From: an uncultured Muribaculaceae bacterium
GTDB taxonomy: Bacteria; Bacteroidota; Bacteroidia; Bacteroidales; Muribaculaceae
Direction of reading: 5' to 3'
NCBI GenBank assembly: GCA_947381945.1
Contig: CANCXM010000026.1
Span: 1 to 40,724, forward strand
Length of the DNA: 40,724 bases
Part shown: piece after piece, positions 24,389 through 33,330 of the stretch
How the letters are laid out: every line of letters starts with the position of its first letter
Position numbering within the stretch: position 1 is the stretch's first letter
The notes under the pieces: model-generated
What the model was told of the DNA's origin: nothing
Databases searched by the model: none
The model's input: only the letters and a program-made list of their open reading frames with translations
Made by a program: the position numbers and the translations under genes

Positions 24389-24493
24389 GGTGTCCTGCCG
24401 GACACCATCCGAGGATTATTCGCATCACCCCCGCACATCTTCGCTTCGCTCCGATGTACGGGGTTACGAAGAAATCGATGTCCTGCGGACATC
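24389..24493. repeat. Cluster of three REP-like hairpins between ispD and recG
   Basis: GGTGTCC-TGCC-GGACACC (24389-24406, perfect), CCCCGCACATC/GATGTACGGGG (24429-24463, one mismatch) and GATGTCC-TGC-GGACATC (24477-24493, perfect). The middle unit resembles the hairpin at 567-631. This is the look of a REP cluster in a non-coding gap, although it may also shape the ispD-recG mRNA. Confidence 0.7.
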
Positions 24494-24552
24494 AACATGA
24501 TACGCAGGTTAGTGTCCGGAAGATGGCACGATGATGGCGTATGCTGATATTG

Positions 24553-25275
24553 CTATAAGGCGGTCAGATACAGCTCTGCGACTGCCATGTCGCCGGGATT
24601 GGTGACTTTGATGTTGTGAGGGTCGCCGTTGATGAGGCGAAGGTCTGTGAATCCGGCGGCTTCCATGACCGATGCGTCGTCGGTGAATGTCGGGCGGAGT
24701 TCCTGACGATAGGCGGCGAGAAGTCTGGGGGCAGGGAAAATCTGCGGAGTCTGGACCGAGCGGAGCGATGAACGATCCACGGCTGCAGAAGAGCCGTCTG
24801 CCCCGATGCGGCGTATGGAATCGGTCACCGGACAGGCGGGTATGACACCGTCGCTTCCGGGGAGTCCGACGATGAGACGGTTGATGAGGGCGGTGGTGAT
24901 GACCGGACGCGCGGCATCGTGGATGCTGACGTAGGCCTGCGAGTCGGCCGGAATCAACGAGAGGGCATTCCTGACGCTGTGGGCGCGGGTGGCTCCTCCT
25001 GTCGTGATGAGGTGAGGTAGAGAGAAATTATGCTCGCCACACATTCTCAGCCATTCGTCAATCATTTCCGCGCTGAGGACCACTATCAGTTTCCAGTCGG
25101 GAGTGGCGGCATGGAGCCGTTCGAGCGTGGTCATGAGCAGAGGACGCCCTGCAAGGTCGCAGAATTGTTTGGGCAGATTGCCACCGTAGCGCGATCCGCT
25201 TCCGGCTGCCACGATGATGTGGACATTGTCGGCAGGGGTGATTTCAATGGGCCTTATATAATAATGTGTAGCCAT
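24553..25275 (-). CDS. ispD: 2-C-methyl-D-erythritol 4-phosphate cytidylyltransferase
   Basis: 240 residues. It couples CTP with methylerythritol phosphate in the non-mevalonate isoprenoid pathway, in the cytosol. The nucleotide-binding loop AAGSGSRYGGNLPKQF is at residues 23-38; the conserved HDAARP segment (YVSIHDAARPVI) and RRIGADGSSAAVDRSSLRSVQTPQIF follow, then TDDASVMEAAG and IKVTNPGDMAVAELYL near the end, all as in IspD. The first 18 residues (MATHYYIRPIEITPADN) form a short extension; a later start is not obvious. It is encoded alone between pnp and recG. Confidence 0.93.
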   Translation of the reverse strand: MATHYYIRPIEITPADNVHIIVAAGSGSRYGGNLPKQFCDLAGRPLLMTTLERLHAATPDWKLIVVLSAEMIDEWLRMCGEHNFSLPHLITTGGATRAHSVRNALSLIPADSQAYVSIHDAARPVITTALINRLIVGLPGSDGVIPACPVTDSIRRIGADGSSAAVDRSSLRSVQTPQIFPAPRLLAAYRQELRPTFTDDASVMEAAGFTDLRLINGDPHNIKVTNPGDMAVAELYLTAL

Positions 25276-25339
25276 GATTTGTTGGAGGGGGATAGGTTTG
25301 GCGCGTCGGCATGGATGTCCTTTTGCCTCAGCGTTTCTA

Positions 25340-25390
25340 AAAGAAAGCCGGCGGGCTCCCGTGTGGGGAACTCGCCGGGGCGTTCTTTCA
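25340..25390 (-). terminator. Intrinsic terminator of pnp
   Basis: On the minus strand a GC-rich stem (CCGGCGAGTTCCCC with GGGAGCCCGCCGG, one bulge) is bracketed by GAAAG/CTTTC and followed by CTTTCTTTT. It lies about 80 bp past the pnp stop codon. Confidence 0.8.
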
Positions 25391-25471
25391 ATGGTAGTAA
25401 TTGGTATTTTGGGTTAACTAAGAGCGTGATTGAAATTTTAATCAGTATAGATTGATGACTATACGCTCTGA

Positions 25472-27742
25472 TTAGTAGCGGGGACCTCCGTGATTGTTGT
25501 TGTCACGGCGGGGTCCGCGGTCGCCACGGTCGTTGTCACGGCGGGGACGATCGCCACCTTCGCGACGGGGACGGTCGCCATCACGGCGGGGACCGCGTTC
25601 GCCACGGGGTGCGCGTTCGCGTTCAACATAGCCTTCGGGCTTGGGCTGAAGCGCGCGCATTGACAGACGGTATTTACCTGTCTTCTTGTCAATCTCAATG
25701 AGTTTCACGTCAACTTCGTCGCCTTCCTTGAGACCGGATGCCTCCATGTTCTCAAGACGGTCCCACGAGATTTCAGAGATGTGGAGGAGACCGTCGCGGT
25801 TAGGCATGAATTCAACGAAAGCACCGAATTCGAGGATTGAGCGGACCTTGCCGTGGTAAACCTTGCCCTCTTCGGGGAGCTCGACGATGGCGTTGATCAT
25901 CTCAAGAGCCTTGTCGATTGAAGGTTTGTTGGCGGCAGCGATCTCGATATAGCCTCCGTCGGGGATTTCGTCTATGCTGACAGTAGCACCGCTGGCTTCC
26001 TGGATACCCTGGATGATTTTTCCGCCCGGGCCAATGACTGCACCGATAAGCTCTTTGGGGATGAGCATGGTAACGATGCGGGGAACGTGGGGCTTGTAGT
26101 CCTCGCGGGGTGCGGGGATTGTCTCCTGAATCTTGTCGAGGATATGCAGACGACCTTCGCGGGCCTGGTTGAGTGCCTTTTCAAGAATCTCGTAGCTGAG
26201 ACCGTCGACCTTGATGTCCATCTGGGTGGCGGTGATACCGTCGCGGGTACCTGTCACCTTGAAGTCCATGTCGCCGAGGTGGTCTTCGTCGCCGAGGATG
26301 TCGGAAAGGATGGCATACTTCTCACCGTCCGAGATAAGACCCATTGCGATACCGCTGACGGGGCGCTTCATCTTCACACCTGCATCGAGGAGCGAGAGGG
26401 TGCCGGCGCAGACAGTTGCCATCGACGACGAACCGTTTGATTCGAGGATGTCGCTGACGATGCGGCAAACGTAGGGGAAATCATCGGGGAACATGCGCTT
26501 GAGGGCGCGGTGGGCGAGGTTGCCGTGGCCTACTTCACGACGGCCTACACCACGGGGTGCGCGGGCTTCGCCTGTCGAGAAGGGGGGGAAGTTATAGTGG
26601 AGGAGGAAGCGTTCGCGGCCCTGGTTGAGAACGTCGTCGAGGATCTTCTCGTCGAGCTTGGTGCCGAGGGTCACTGTTGCGAGAGACTGGGTCTCACCAC
26701 GGGTGAAGACAGCCGATCCGTGGGGGCCGGGAAGGTAGTCGACCTCACACCAGATGGGACGGATCTCGTTGGTCTTGCGGCCGTCGAGACGGATGCCTTC
26801 GTCGAGGACGCAACGGCGCATTGCTTCTTTCTCCACGTCGTGGTAGTAGCGCTTAACCATTGCTTTCTTCTCCTCGCGCTCCTCTTCGGGGATTGATTCG
26901 AGGTATTCTTCGCAGATTTTGTCGAAGCTCTCCTGACGCCAGTGCTTGTCGGCGCTGCCGGCCTTGGCGATGGCGTATGCCTTGTCGTAGCACTTGTCAT
27001 GAACGTCCTTGCGGAGCTCTTCGTCGTTGGTCTCGTGGCAGTATTCACGCTTCACGGTCGAACCGACTTCCTCAGCGAGTTCCATCTGAGCCTTGCACTG
27101 AACCTTGATGGCATCGTGTGCGGCACGGAGGGCGGCGAGAAGATCGGCTTCCGAAACTTCGTTCATTTCGCCTTCGACCATCATGATATTGTCGTAGGTT
27201 GCACCTACCATAAGTTCCATATCGGCCTTTTCAAGCTGCTCGAAAGTGGGGTCGATGACGAATTCGCCGTTGATGCGGGCCACGCGCACTTCCGAGATGG
27301 GGCCGTTGAAAGGAATATCGCTCACCGCGAGGGCTGCAGAGGCTGCGAGACCTGCGAGGGCGTCGGGCATATCGACACCGTCAGATGAATACATTGTCAC
27401 CTGTACGATTGTGTCGGCATGGTAATTGTCGGGGAAAAGCGGACGCAATACACGGTCAACAAGGCGGGATGTCAGGATTTCGTAGTCGCTCGCGCGGCCT
27501 TCACGTTTGAGGAAACCGCCGGGGAAACGTCCGTTTGATGAAAATTTCTCTTTGTACTCAACTTGGAGGGGCATGAAGTCAACCCCTTCACCGGCCTCCT
27601 TGGCCGTTACGACTGTCGCGAGGAGCATTGTGTTGCCCATGCGCAGTTCTACCGCTCCATCGGCTTGCTTTGCAAGTTTGCCGGTCTCCAGCGTAATGGT
27701 GCGACCGTCAGGCAGCTCGATGGTTTTTTTGATTGGATTCAT
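25472..27742 (-). CDS. pnp: Polyribonucleotide nucleotidyltransferase (PNPase)
   Basis: 756 residues. PNPase degrades RNA 3'-to-5' by phosphorolysis and can add tails; it acts as a trimer, often with RNase E-type partners. Order: RNase PH-like domain 1 (from about 15; [28 protein letters not shown]), helical linker, RNase PH-like domain 2 (about 330-545; [35 protein letters not shown]), KH domain (about 560-615; [16 protein letters not shown]), S1 domain (about 624-695; [28 protein letters not shown]). A tail of about 50 residues rich in Arg, Gly, Asp and Pro ([22 protein letters not shown]) follows, likely extra RNA-binding surface. It is monocistronic, with a -7 box and leader hairpin upstream and a strong terminator. 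Confidence 0.97.
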   Translation of the reverse strand: MNPIKKTIELPDGRTITLETGKLAKQADGAVELRMGNTMLLATVVTAKEAGEGVDFMPLQVEYKEKFSSNGRFPGGFLKREGRASDYEILTSRLVDRVLRPLFPDNYHADTIVQVTMYSSDGVDMPDALAGLAASAALAVSDIPFNGPISEVRVARINGEFVIDPTFEQLEKADMELMVGATYDNIMMVEGEMNEVSEADLLAALRAAHDAIKVQCKAQMELAEEVGSTVKREYCHETNDEELRKDVHDKCYDKAYAIAKAGSADKHWRQESFDKICEEYLESIPEEEREEKKAMVKRYYHDVEKEAMRRCVLDEGIRLDGRKTNEIRPIWCEVDYLPGPHGSAVFTRGETQSLATVTLGTKLDEKILDDVLNQGRERFLLHYNFPPFSTGEARAPRGVGRREVGHGNLAHRALKRMFPDDFPYVCRIVSDILESNGSSSMATVCAGTLSLLDAGVKMKRPVSGIAMGLISDGEKYAILSDILGDEDHLGDMDFKVTGTRDGITATQMDIKVDGLSYEILEKALNQAREGRLHILDKIQETIPAPREDYKPHVPRIVTMLIPKELIGAVIGPGGKIIQGIQEASGATVSIDEIPDGGYIEIAAANKPSIDKALEMINAIVELPEEGKVYHGKVRSILEFGAFVEFMPNRDGLLHISEISWDRLENMEASGLKEGDEVDVKLIEIDKKTGKYRLSMRALQPKPEGYVERERAPRGERGPRRDGDRPRREGGDRPRRDNDRGDRGPRRDNNNHGGPRY

Positions 27743-27797
27743 AGATGATGTTTAATTCAGCTTTTATAATTTCTTCGTTTTTGCAGCTTAATGCGGA

Positions 27798-27840
27798 GAT
27801 GCGCCGTTTCCGTGCGCATCACGCGGATTTTGCAAAGTTA
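27798..27840 (-). promoter_or_regulatory. pnp -7 box and leader hairpin
   Basis: TAACTTTG on the minus strand (27833-27840) fits the -7 element; no clear -33 is seen. The leader of about 90 nt contains a perfect 7-bp hairpin GATGCGC/GCGCATC (27798-27820). In enterobacteria pnp autoregulates through a leader stem cleaved by RNase III; the analogy is inference. Confidence 0.45.
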
Positions 27841-28023
27841 ACAATTATTTTGTAATATTTTCGTCATACGAACCTTAATTATTACAAAAATCGCAGAAAA
27901 ATGTGGATGTTATATGTTGTAAGATATGTTTTAGGAGATGATGGTCTGACTTTACAGCATGATGTAACCCCAGCAATGTAGATTTCCAATCTGACTTGTT
28001 TTCCAAACTTTATTCTTTGAAAA

Positions 28024-28054
28024 TTGCAATATAGCTTGTGATTGAGTAAATTTG
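28024..28054 (+). promoter_or_regulatory. Promoter of the ybaK-type gene
   Basis: TTG (28024-28026), 20 nt, TAAATTTG (28047-28054): an exact consensus pair. The expected transcription start falls at or next to the ATG at 28060, implying a leaderless mRNA or one with a leader of only a few bases. Confidence 0.75.
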
Positions 28055-28059
28055 CAGCT

Positions 28060-28563
28060 ATGAATTCGTCAAAAGAAAAAATAGCAAAGACCAATGCTGC
28101 GCGTCTGCTCGACAGGGCAAAGATTCATTACGAACTGATTCCCTACACGGTCGATCCTGACAATCTTGCGGCAGAACATGTGGCCGAGGAGCTTGGTGAG
28201 GACATCAATTGCGTGTTCAAGACTCTGGTGCTTCACGGTGACAAGTGCGGATACTTTGTCTGCGTGTTGCCGGGAAACATGGAGGTAGATTTGAAGAAAG
28301 CGGCCAAGGCTGCCGGCGCGAAGAAAGCGGAGATGATTCCGATGAAGGAGCTGCTACCGCTGACCGGCTACATCCGTGGCGGCTGTTCGCCTGTCGGGAT
28401 GAAGAAACCTTTCCCGACATATTTCCATTCGACTGCCGTGGACTATCCTTTCATATACGTGTCGGCCGGACAGCGCGGTCTTCAGTTCAAGGTCGCTCCC
28501 TCTGACCTCATTGCCTACTGTTCGGGCGAGGTTGCCGACATCGCTGAGATGAAGGAGCATTGA
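28060..28563 (+). CDS. ybaK: YbaK/EbsC-family aminoacyl-tRNA deacylase
   Basis: 167 residues from MNSSKEKIAKTNAARLLD. A TTG at 28042 would add six residues but falls inside the promoter, so I prefer the ATG at 28060. Family members hydrolyse mischarged Cys-tRNA(Pro) and similar errors. The conserved catalytic lysine is in CVFKTLVL (Lys54), with the GCSPVG loop at GGCSPVGMKKPFPTYF and the closing GQRGLQFKVAPSDLI. The length fits the free-standing editing domain. It is the first gene of a plus-strand run with aroC and a radical SAM gene, 86 bp before aroC; co-transcription is possible. The Cys-tRNA(Pro) specificity is by homology. Confidence 0.88.
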   Translation: MNSSKEKIAKTNAARLLDRAKIHYELIPYTVDPDNLAAEHVAEELGEDINCVFKTLVLHGDKCGYFVCVLPGNMEVDLKKAAKAAGAKKAEMIPMKELLPLTGYIRGGCSPVGMKKPFPTYFHSTAVDYPFIYVSAGQRGLQFKVAPSDLIAYCSGEVADIAEMKEH

Positions 28564-28649
28564 TCCGGACTTTTATACAAATAAAGATTTCCTGTAAGTG
28601 ACAGGTAAACACATAAGTCAGTCAGGGATATAATCTGTAATTATCGAAA

Positions 28650-29726
28650 ATGAATACAATAGGCAAAATATTTACTTTTACCGGATTCGGTGAAAGTCAT
28701 GGTGCGGCCATCGGAGGAGTGATCGACGGTATGCCCGCAGGAGTGAGAATCGACCTTGAAAAAGTGCAGCATGAGCTTGACCGCCGTCGTCCGGGACAGT
28801 CAGCCGTGACCACGGCCCGAAAGGAGAGCGACACGGTCGAAATCCTTTCCGGACTTTTCGAGGGGGTGACCACGGGCTGTCCGATCGGCTTCATCATCCG
28901 CAACGAGAATCAGCATTCGAAGGACTACGGTCAGCTGCGCGAGGCTTTCCGCCCATCGCACGCCGATTTCACATATACAACAAAATATGGTCTGCGCGAC
29001 CATCGTGGGGGAGGACGTTCGAGCGCACGCGAGACAGCCACGCGTGTCGTGGCCGGTGCTTTCGCGCGGCAGGCTCTGGAACAGTTGGGCATATCCATTA
29101 CGGCATACACCTCGCAGGTCGGGGCCATTGCTGTTGACGGCGACTATACATCTCTGGATCTTTCGCAGACTGAGAGCAATGTCGTCCGCTGTCCTGACCC
29201 GGAAAAGGCAGCCGAAATGGAGAAGTTGATAATGAAAATCAAGGGTGAGGGGGATACCATAGGCGGTATCGTCAGTTGCGTCATCAAGGGTGCTCCCGCC
29301 GGTCTCGGCGACCCTGTGTTCGGACGTCTCGGAGCGCGTCTTGCCGAGGCGATGATGAGCATCAATGCCAGCAAAGGTTTTGAATACGGTATGGGCTTCG
29401 GTGGCGTTGAGCTGAAGGGAAGCGAGGTCATGGATCCTTTCACGGTCGGTGCTGACGGCAGCATCGGTGTCAGCGCAAACCATTCGGGTGGCATACAGGG
29501 TGGCATCTCCAACGGTGCCGACATCTATTTCCGCGTGGCTTTCAAGCCTGTCGCCACGCTCATGCAGGATATCGAGACGGTTGACTGCCACGGCAATAAG
29601 GTGCTTCTGAAGGCGCGTGGCCGTCATGACCCATGTGTGGTCCCACGCGCGGTGCCTATCGTCGAAGCTATGGCTGCAATCGTGCTCCTCGATGCGGTGC
29701 TGCTAAACCGTACGGCGCGCCTATGA
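28650..29726 (+). CDS. aroC: Chorismate synthase
   Basis: 358 residues. It converts EPSP to chorismate with reduced FMN, the last common step of aromatic amino-acid synthesis. Family signatures are complete: [20 protein letters not shown] (residues 10-29), RRRPGQS, and the long motif [28 protein letters not shown]. The late regions [20 protein letters not shown] and [17 protein letters not shown] are also present. Its TGA overlaps the ATG of the following radical SAM gene (ATGA), so the two are co-translated. No clear promoter of its own is seen, so it may depend on the ybaK promoter. Confidence 0.97.
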   Translation: MNTIGKIFTFTGFGESHGAAIGGVIDGMPAGVRIDLEKVQHELDRRRPGQSAVTTARKESDTVEILSGLFEGVTTGCPIGFIIRNENQHSKDYGQLREAFRPSHADFTYTTKYGLRDHRGGGRSSARETATRVVAGAFARQALEQLGISITAYTSQVGAIAVDGDYTSLDLSQTESNVVRCPDPEKAAEMEKLIMKIKGEGDTIGGIVSCVIKGAPAGLGDPVFGRLGARLAEAMMSINASKGFEYGMGFGGVELKGSEVMDPFTVGADGSIGVSANHSGGIQGGISNGADIYFRVAFKPVATLMQDIETVDCHGNKVLLKARGRHDPCVVPRAVPIVEAMAAIVLLDAVLLNRTARL

Positions 29727-30604
29727 AGCCTTACCGCGACTTTGCCGACTTTCTCGGCGAGCATTTCAAGGGAAAGGTCCAGAAGATTGCCGTCAATGCA
29801 GGTTTCACTTGTCCGAACCGCGACGGGACGAAGGGTCGCGGGGGCTGCACTTATTGCAACAACCAGTCGTTCAATCCCGGCTATTGCGCTCCGGCTCTCT
29901 CTGTGACTGAACAGCTTGAGCAGGGAAAGGCTTTCTTTGCAAGGAAATATCCCGAAATGAAATATCTGGCCTACTTTCAGGCCTACACCAATACACATTC
30001 CGACGATATTGACCGGCTGATGAGTCTCTATGAGGAGGCCTTGGCTGTCGATGATGTCGTCGGGTTGATAATAGGCACGCGTCCCGACTGTATGCCGCAG
30101 CAGCTTCTCGACCGTCTTGCAGCCTTGCCGGCATGGGTGATGGTTGAATACGGGGCGGAGAGTGCGCACGATTCAACGCTCGAGAGGGTGAACCGTTGCC
30201 ACACTTGGGCTGATACAGCCGATGCCGTCATGCGCACCCATGCTGCCGGACTCCCCACGGGGCTGCATCTCATCATGGGACTTCCGGGGGAGGACGAGGC
30301 GATGATGCTTGAGACGATTGACCGCGTCAACGAACTTCCGGTCGATACGGTTAAGATTCATCAGCTTCAGCTCATCCGTGGGACGCGTCTTGCCAAGGAT
30401 GTCGAAGAGGGGCTTTATGACATCCCGCGTTTCACTGCTGAGGAATATGCCAATCTCTGCGTGAAACTGCTCCACCGTCTGCGCTCTGACATCGCCTTGG
30501 AGCGTTTTGTATCGCAATCACCTCCTGAGCTACTCATCTATCCGAAATGGAACCTTAAGAACTATCAGTTCACCAATCTCCTCCACAATCGGTTGAAGAA
30601 ATGA
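29723..30604 (+). CDS. Radical SAM protein of the YhcC/TIGR01212 type
   Basis: 293 residues from [19 protein letters not shown] chose this start because its ATG overlaps the aroC stop; a longer frame opening at 29633 would overlap aroC by about 90 bases without family similarity. Cysteines in [23 protein letters not shown] (Cys30, Cys42, Cys45) should hold the 4Fe-4S cluster that cleaves S-adenosylmethionine. The chain continues with the TIM-barrel features [38 protein letters not shown] and [14 protein letters not shown], all typical of this family, and ends in a short C-terminal extension. The reaction and substrate are not established for the family. Linkage to aroC is probably translational coupling. 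Confidence 0.88.
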   Translation: MKPYRDFADFLGEHFKGKVQKIAVNAGFTCPNRDGTKGRGGCTYCNNQSFNPGYCAPALSVTEQLEQGKAFFARKYPEMKYLAYFQAYTNTHSDDIDRLMSLYEEALAVDDVVGLIIGTRPDCMPQQLLDRLAALPAWVMVEYGAESAHDSTLERVNRCHTWADTADAVMRTHAAGLPTGLHLIMGLPGEDEAMMLETIDRVNELPVDTVKIHQLQLIRGTRLAKDVEEGLYDIPRFTAEEYANLCVKLLHRLRSDIALERFVSQSPPELLIYPKWNLKNYQFTNLLHNRLKK

Positions 30605-30652
30605 ACAAAATCCGGTCTATGGAGAGCGGCCGGTCCATTTGGCTGATAAATA

Positions 30653-30683
30653 TTGCAGGGAGAAGGAAAAATCGCTACTTTTG
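30653..30683 (+). promoter_or_regulatory. Promoter of upp
   Basis: TTG (30653-30655), 20 nt, TACTTTTG (30676-30683): an exact consensus pair. The leader is about 36 nt. Confidence 0.78.
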
Positions 30684-30725
30684 TCGTTATTATATAAGTA
30701 ATCATCAAAATCCTTAATACACATC

Positions 30726-31379
30726 ATGGAAGTTATCAATTTTGCCGACACACCTTCGCTGGTGAGCCAGTATATGAGTGAGCTGCGCGACGTGAACGTG
30801 CAGACCGACATGCTCCGATTCCGCCGCAACCTTGAACGCATAGGTGAGATAATGGCCTACGAGATGTCGAAGCGTATGCGCTATAAGACTGTCGACGTGT
30901 CAACGCCCCTCGGCATCGCTCCGTCGCAGGTGCTTGACGAAAATGTGGTGCTTGCGACTATATTCCGTGCGGGCATACCTTTCCACAAAGGTTTCCTCGA
31001 CTATTTCGATCATGCGCAGAATGCTTTCGTGTCGGCCTATCGCAAGTATCGCGAGAAAGAGAACTTCGATGTGTTCATCGAATATATTGCCTCGCCGCGT
31101 ATCGACGGTAAGACTCTTGTGATTGCCGATCCGATGCTCGCCACCGGTTCATCGATGGATCTCTGTTACCGCGCGTTGCTGACCAAGGGTGAGCCTGCTC
31201 ATATCCACATCGCATCCATCATTGCCTCGCGTAAAGCTGTCGACTATATCAAGAGTACACTTCCGGCCGACAAGACCACAATCTGGGTCGGGGCAATAGA
31301 CGAAATCATCAACGAGCATTCTTACATTGTTCCCGGACTCGGTGATGCGGGCGACCTTGCCTACGGCATAAAGGAATAG
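30726..31379 (+). CDS. upp: Uracil phosphoribosyltransferase
   Basis: 217 residues. It salvages uracil by joining it to PRPP to give UMP. The PRPP-binding loop is VIADPMLATGSSMDL (about residues 132-146), and the substrate-flap region includes FRAGIPFHKGFLDYF. The C-terminal WVGAIDEIINEHSYIVPGLGDAGDLAYG matches the uracil-contact segment (GLGDAGD). The length suits the Bacteroidetes form. It stands as its own unit with a good promoter and is convergent with metK across the long inverted repeat at 31424-31548. Confidence 0.94.
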   Translation: MEVINFADTPSLVSQYMSELRDVNVQTDMLRFRRNLERIGEIMAYEMSKRMRYKTVDVSTPLGIAPSQVLDENVVLATIFRAGIPFHKGFLDYFDHAQNAFVSAYRKYREKENFDVFIEYIASPRIDGKTLVIADPMLATGSSMDLCYRALLTKGEPAHIHIASIIASRKAVDYIKSTLPADKTTIWVGAIDEIINEHSYIVPGLGDAGDLAYGIKE

Positions 31380-31423
31380 GATGCTTGCTCTTTTCTGAAG
31401 CTTCCGGATGGGGGTAGATGAGA

Positions 31424-31548
31424 AAAGGCACATAAAGCCATAAGGGCATAAGTCACATAAGATTTTTCAGAATTTTCACCGGTTAGGGTGGTTTTACTGC
31501 TAATATGAATCTTATGTTTCTTATGCCCTTATGGCTTTATGTATCTTT
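31424..31548. repeat. 41-bp inverted repeat between convergent upp and metK
   Basis: Arm 31424-31464 pairs with 31508-31548 at 37 of 41 positions, including the perfect core ACATAAAGCCATAAGGGCAT. Each arm is built of CATAAG/CATAAAG words. The convergent setting fits a bidirectional terminator. A related word (AAAGGCACATAAG) occurs on the minus strand just past tig. Confidence 0.85.
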
Positions 31549-31602
31549 CCCTCGGTAGAGGTATCTTCTATAGGGATATACGTTTCCTGAGGGACTGTCG
31601 GA

Positions 31603-32928
31603 TTATAATCCGAAGGCTTCTTTAACAGCGGGAACAGCGTCGAGTTTCTCCCAAGTGAAGAGTTCGACGGTACGGGTGATTGGAGCTTCGTACTTTGAGT
31701 GGAATGTCTTGGTGACAGTCTGCGGTTTGCGGCCCATGTGACCATAGCTTGCGGTCTCGCGGTAGATGGGGTTGCGGAGGCCGAGACGCTTCTCGATGGC
31801 GTAGGGGGTCATGTCGAAGCAGGGCATGGCATTGACTTTTTCGGCGATTTCAGCATCGGAAAGCGCGACTTTGGCAGTGCCGTAGGTGTTGATGCAGAGG
31901 CTGACGGGACGGGCGGTGCCGATAGCGTAGGCAACCTGTACGAGGACGCGGTCAGCAACACCTGCAGCCACGAGGTTTTTGGCAATGTGGCGTGCTGCGT
32001 ATGCTGCCGAACGGTCGACCTTGGAGGGGTCTTTGCCGGAGAATGCACCACCGCCGTGGGCACCGTGGCCTCCGTAGGTGTCAACGATGATTTTACGTCC
32101 TGTGAGGCCGGTGTCACCGTGAGGGCCACCGATAACGAACTTGCCTGTCGGGTTGACGAGGAGTTTCACGTCGTTGCCGATGAGGGCTGCCTCCTCGGGG
32201 CGGAGTTTGGCTTTGACGCGGGGAATGAGGATGTTGCGGACATCATCAGTGATGCGTTTCTGCATGGCACGGTCAGCAGCGGCGCGGGCGGTATCGGAGT
32301 CGTCGGTCGGGAGGATGAACTCATCGTGCTGCGTTGAGATGACGATAGTGTCGACGCGGAGCGGACGATTGTTCTCATCGTATTCAACTGTCACCTGGCT
32401 CTTGGAGTCGGGGCGGAGATAGGTATAGATGCGTCCACGCTTTTCGTGGGTCATTTCCTTCTCCTCACGACGGATGTCGGCAAGCTCCTGGAGTAGACGG
32501 TGGGAAAGGTCGATGGTGAGAGGCATATAGTCGAGGGTCTCGTTACAGGCATAGCCGAACATCATACCCTGGTCACCGGCACCCTGTTCCTCAAGTTCGC
32601 TGCGTTCGACACCACGGTTGATGTCGGCACTCTGTTCGTGGAGGGCTGAGAAGACACCGCAAGCCTCGCCGTCGAATTTGAGTGCACTACGGTTATAGCC
32701 GATATTGCGGATCACATCGCGTGTGACCTCCATAAGGTCGATATAGGCTTCGCTCTTGACCTCGCCTGCTATCACGACCTGACCGGTGGTGACAAGAGTC
32801 TCGCAGGCCACTTTTGATTTAGGGTCGCGGGCAAGGAATTCATCGAGTATTGCATCGGAAATCTGGTCGGCAACCTTGTCGGGATGCCCTTCCGATACCG
32901 ATTCAGATGTGAAGAGATAAGTTTTCAT
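31603..32928 (-). CDS. metK: S-adenosylmethionine synthetase
   Basis: 441 residues, longer than the roughly 385 of the E. coli enzyme but common in Bacteroidetes. It makes S-adenosylmethionine from methionine and ATP. The signature [20 protein letters not shown] is near the start; the hexapeptide GAGDQG sits within [16 protein letters not shown]; the glycine-rich loop is [22 protein letters not shown]; the C-terminal [15 protein letters not shown] is family-typical. Extra length lies mainly in the central part (around [24 protein letters not shown]). A perfect promoter sits about 300 bp upstream, giving an unusually long leader. It is convergent with upp. Confidence 0.97.
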   Translation of the reverse strand: MKTYLFTSESVSEGHPDKVADQISDAILDEFLARDPKSKVACETLVTTGQVVIAGEVKSEAYIDLMEVTRDVIRNIGYNRSALKFDGEACGVFSALHEQSADINRGVERSELEEQGAGDQGMMFGYACNETLDYMPLTIDLSHRLLQELADIRREEKEMTHEKRGRIYTYLRPDSKSQVTVEYDENNRPLRVDTIVISTQHDEFILPTDDSDTARAAADRAMQKRITDDVRNILIPRVKAKLRPEEAALIGNDVKLLVNPTGKFVIGGPHGDTGLTGRKIIVDTYGGHGAHGGGAFSGKDPSKVDRSAAYAARHIAKNLVAAGVADRVLVQVAYAIGTARPVSLCINTYGTAKVALSDAEIAEKVNAMPCFDMTPYAIEKRLGLRNPIYRETASYGHMGRKPQTVTKTFHSKYEAPITRTVELFTWEKLDAVPAVKEAFGL

Positions 32929-33217
32929 AAGATGATATGTATGCTTATATATAAATAAAATGTCGAAGTCGGCATGAAAATGCGTGTGGATCAGAATTAC
33001 GCGCTTGCCTGCTTCAACATTTCATCTTTCTGTGTCATCGTCCTCGCGGATGGCCGACACACACTATGAATCTCAAAAGTCTAAATCTTCGATGAAAAAT
33101 CAGCGAGAAGAGATTTTGATGTCAATGCCGCCCATTGGCAAGGAGTGCCGGGGGCGGGTGCAGTTTTAGCATTTTTTGAAGTGGTTGCAAGCAGCCAAAT
33201 TTGTCCACTCTTATTTT
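32929..33217 (-). promoter_or_regulatory. Long structured leader of metK (about 290 nt), possible regulatory RNA
   Basis: Between the promoter and the metK start lies a leader with several clear stems on the minus strand: GAGTGG/CCACTT; AATG-CCGCCC with GGGCGG-CATT enclosing GGC/GCC; AATCTC/GAGATT; and TGTGTC/GACACA enclosing TCC-GCGA-GGA with a GNRA tetraloop. No protein frame is convincing. I cannot match it to the SAM-I core or another SAM riboswitch by eye, so any link to SAM sensing is inference from position. Confidence 0.5.
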
Positions 33218-33223
33218 CGGGTG

Positions 33224-33254
33224 CAAAGGTAGAAAGAAATTGCGGTAATTCCAA
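33224..33254 (-). promoter_or_regulatory. Promoter of metK
   Basis: On the minus strand TTG (33252-33254), 20 nt, TACCTTTG (33224-33231): an exact consensus pair. The -33 element lies inside the terminator hairpin of the upstream polysaccharide-export operon. Confidence 0.8.
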
Positions 33255-33280
33255 GCGTTTGGCTGTGGAATTACCGCAAT
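33239..33280 (-). terminator. Terminator after the Wza/Wzc pair
   Basis: ATTGCGGTAATTCCA (33239-33253) pairs perfectly with 33266-33280 around a 12-nt loop. On the minus strand it is followed by TTTCTTTCT. It ends the polysaccharide-export operon and overlaps the metK promoter. A smaller hairpin CCCAT/ATGGG (33298-33316) precedes it. Confidence 0.8.
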
Positions 33281-33330
33281 GTCCGGTTTATGTCATCCCA
33301 TTCTGTCAGGATGGGTGAACTGCGTCAATG

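Noticed and set aside
29633..30604. 323-residue version of the radical SAM protein
   Set aside because: It would overlap the aroC end by about 90 bases; the ATGA overlap start at 29723 matches the family N-terminus.
32929..33217. SAM-I riboswitch ahead of metK
   Set aside because: I looked for the conserved SAM-I core and could not see it, so I report only an unclassified structured leader.
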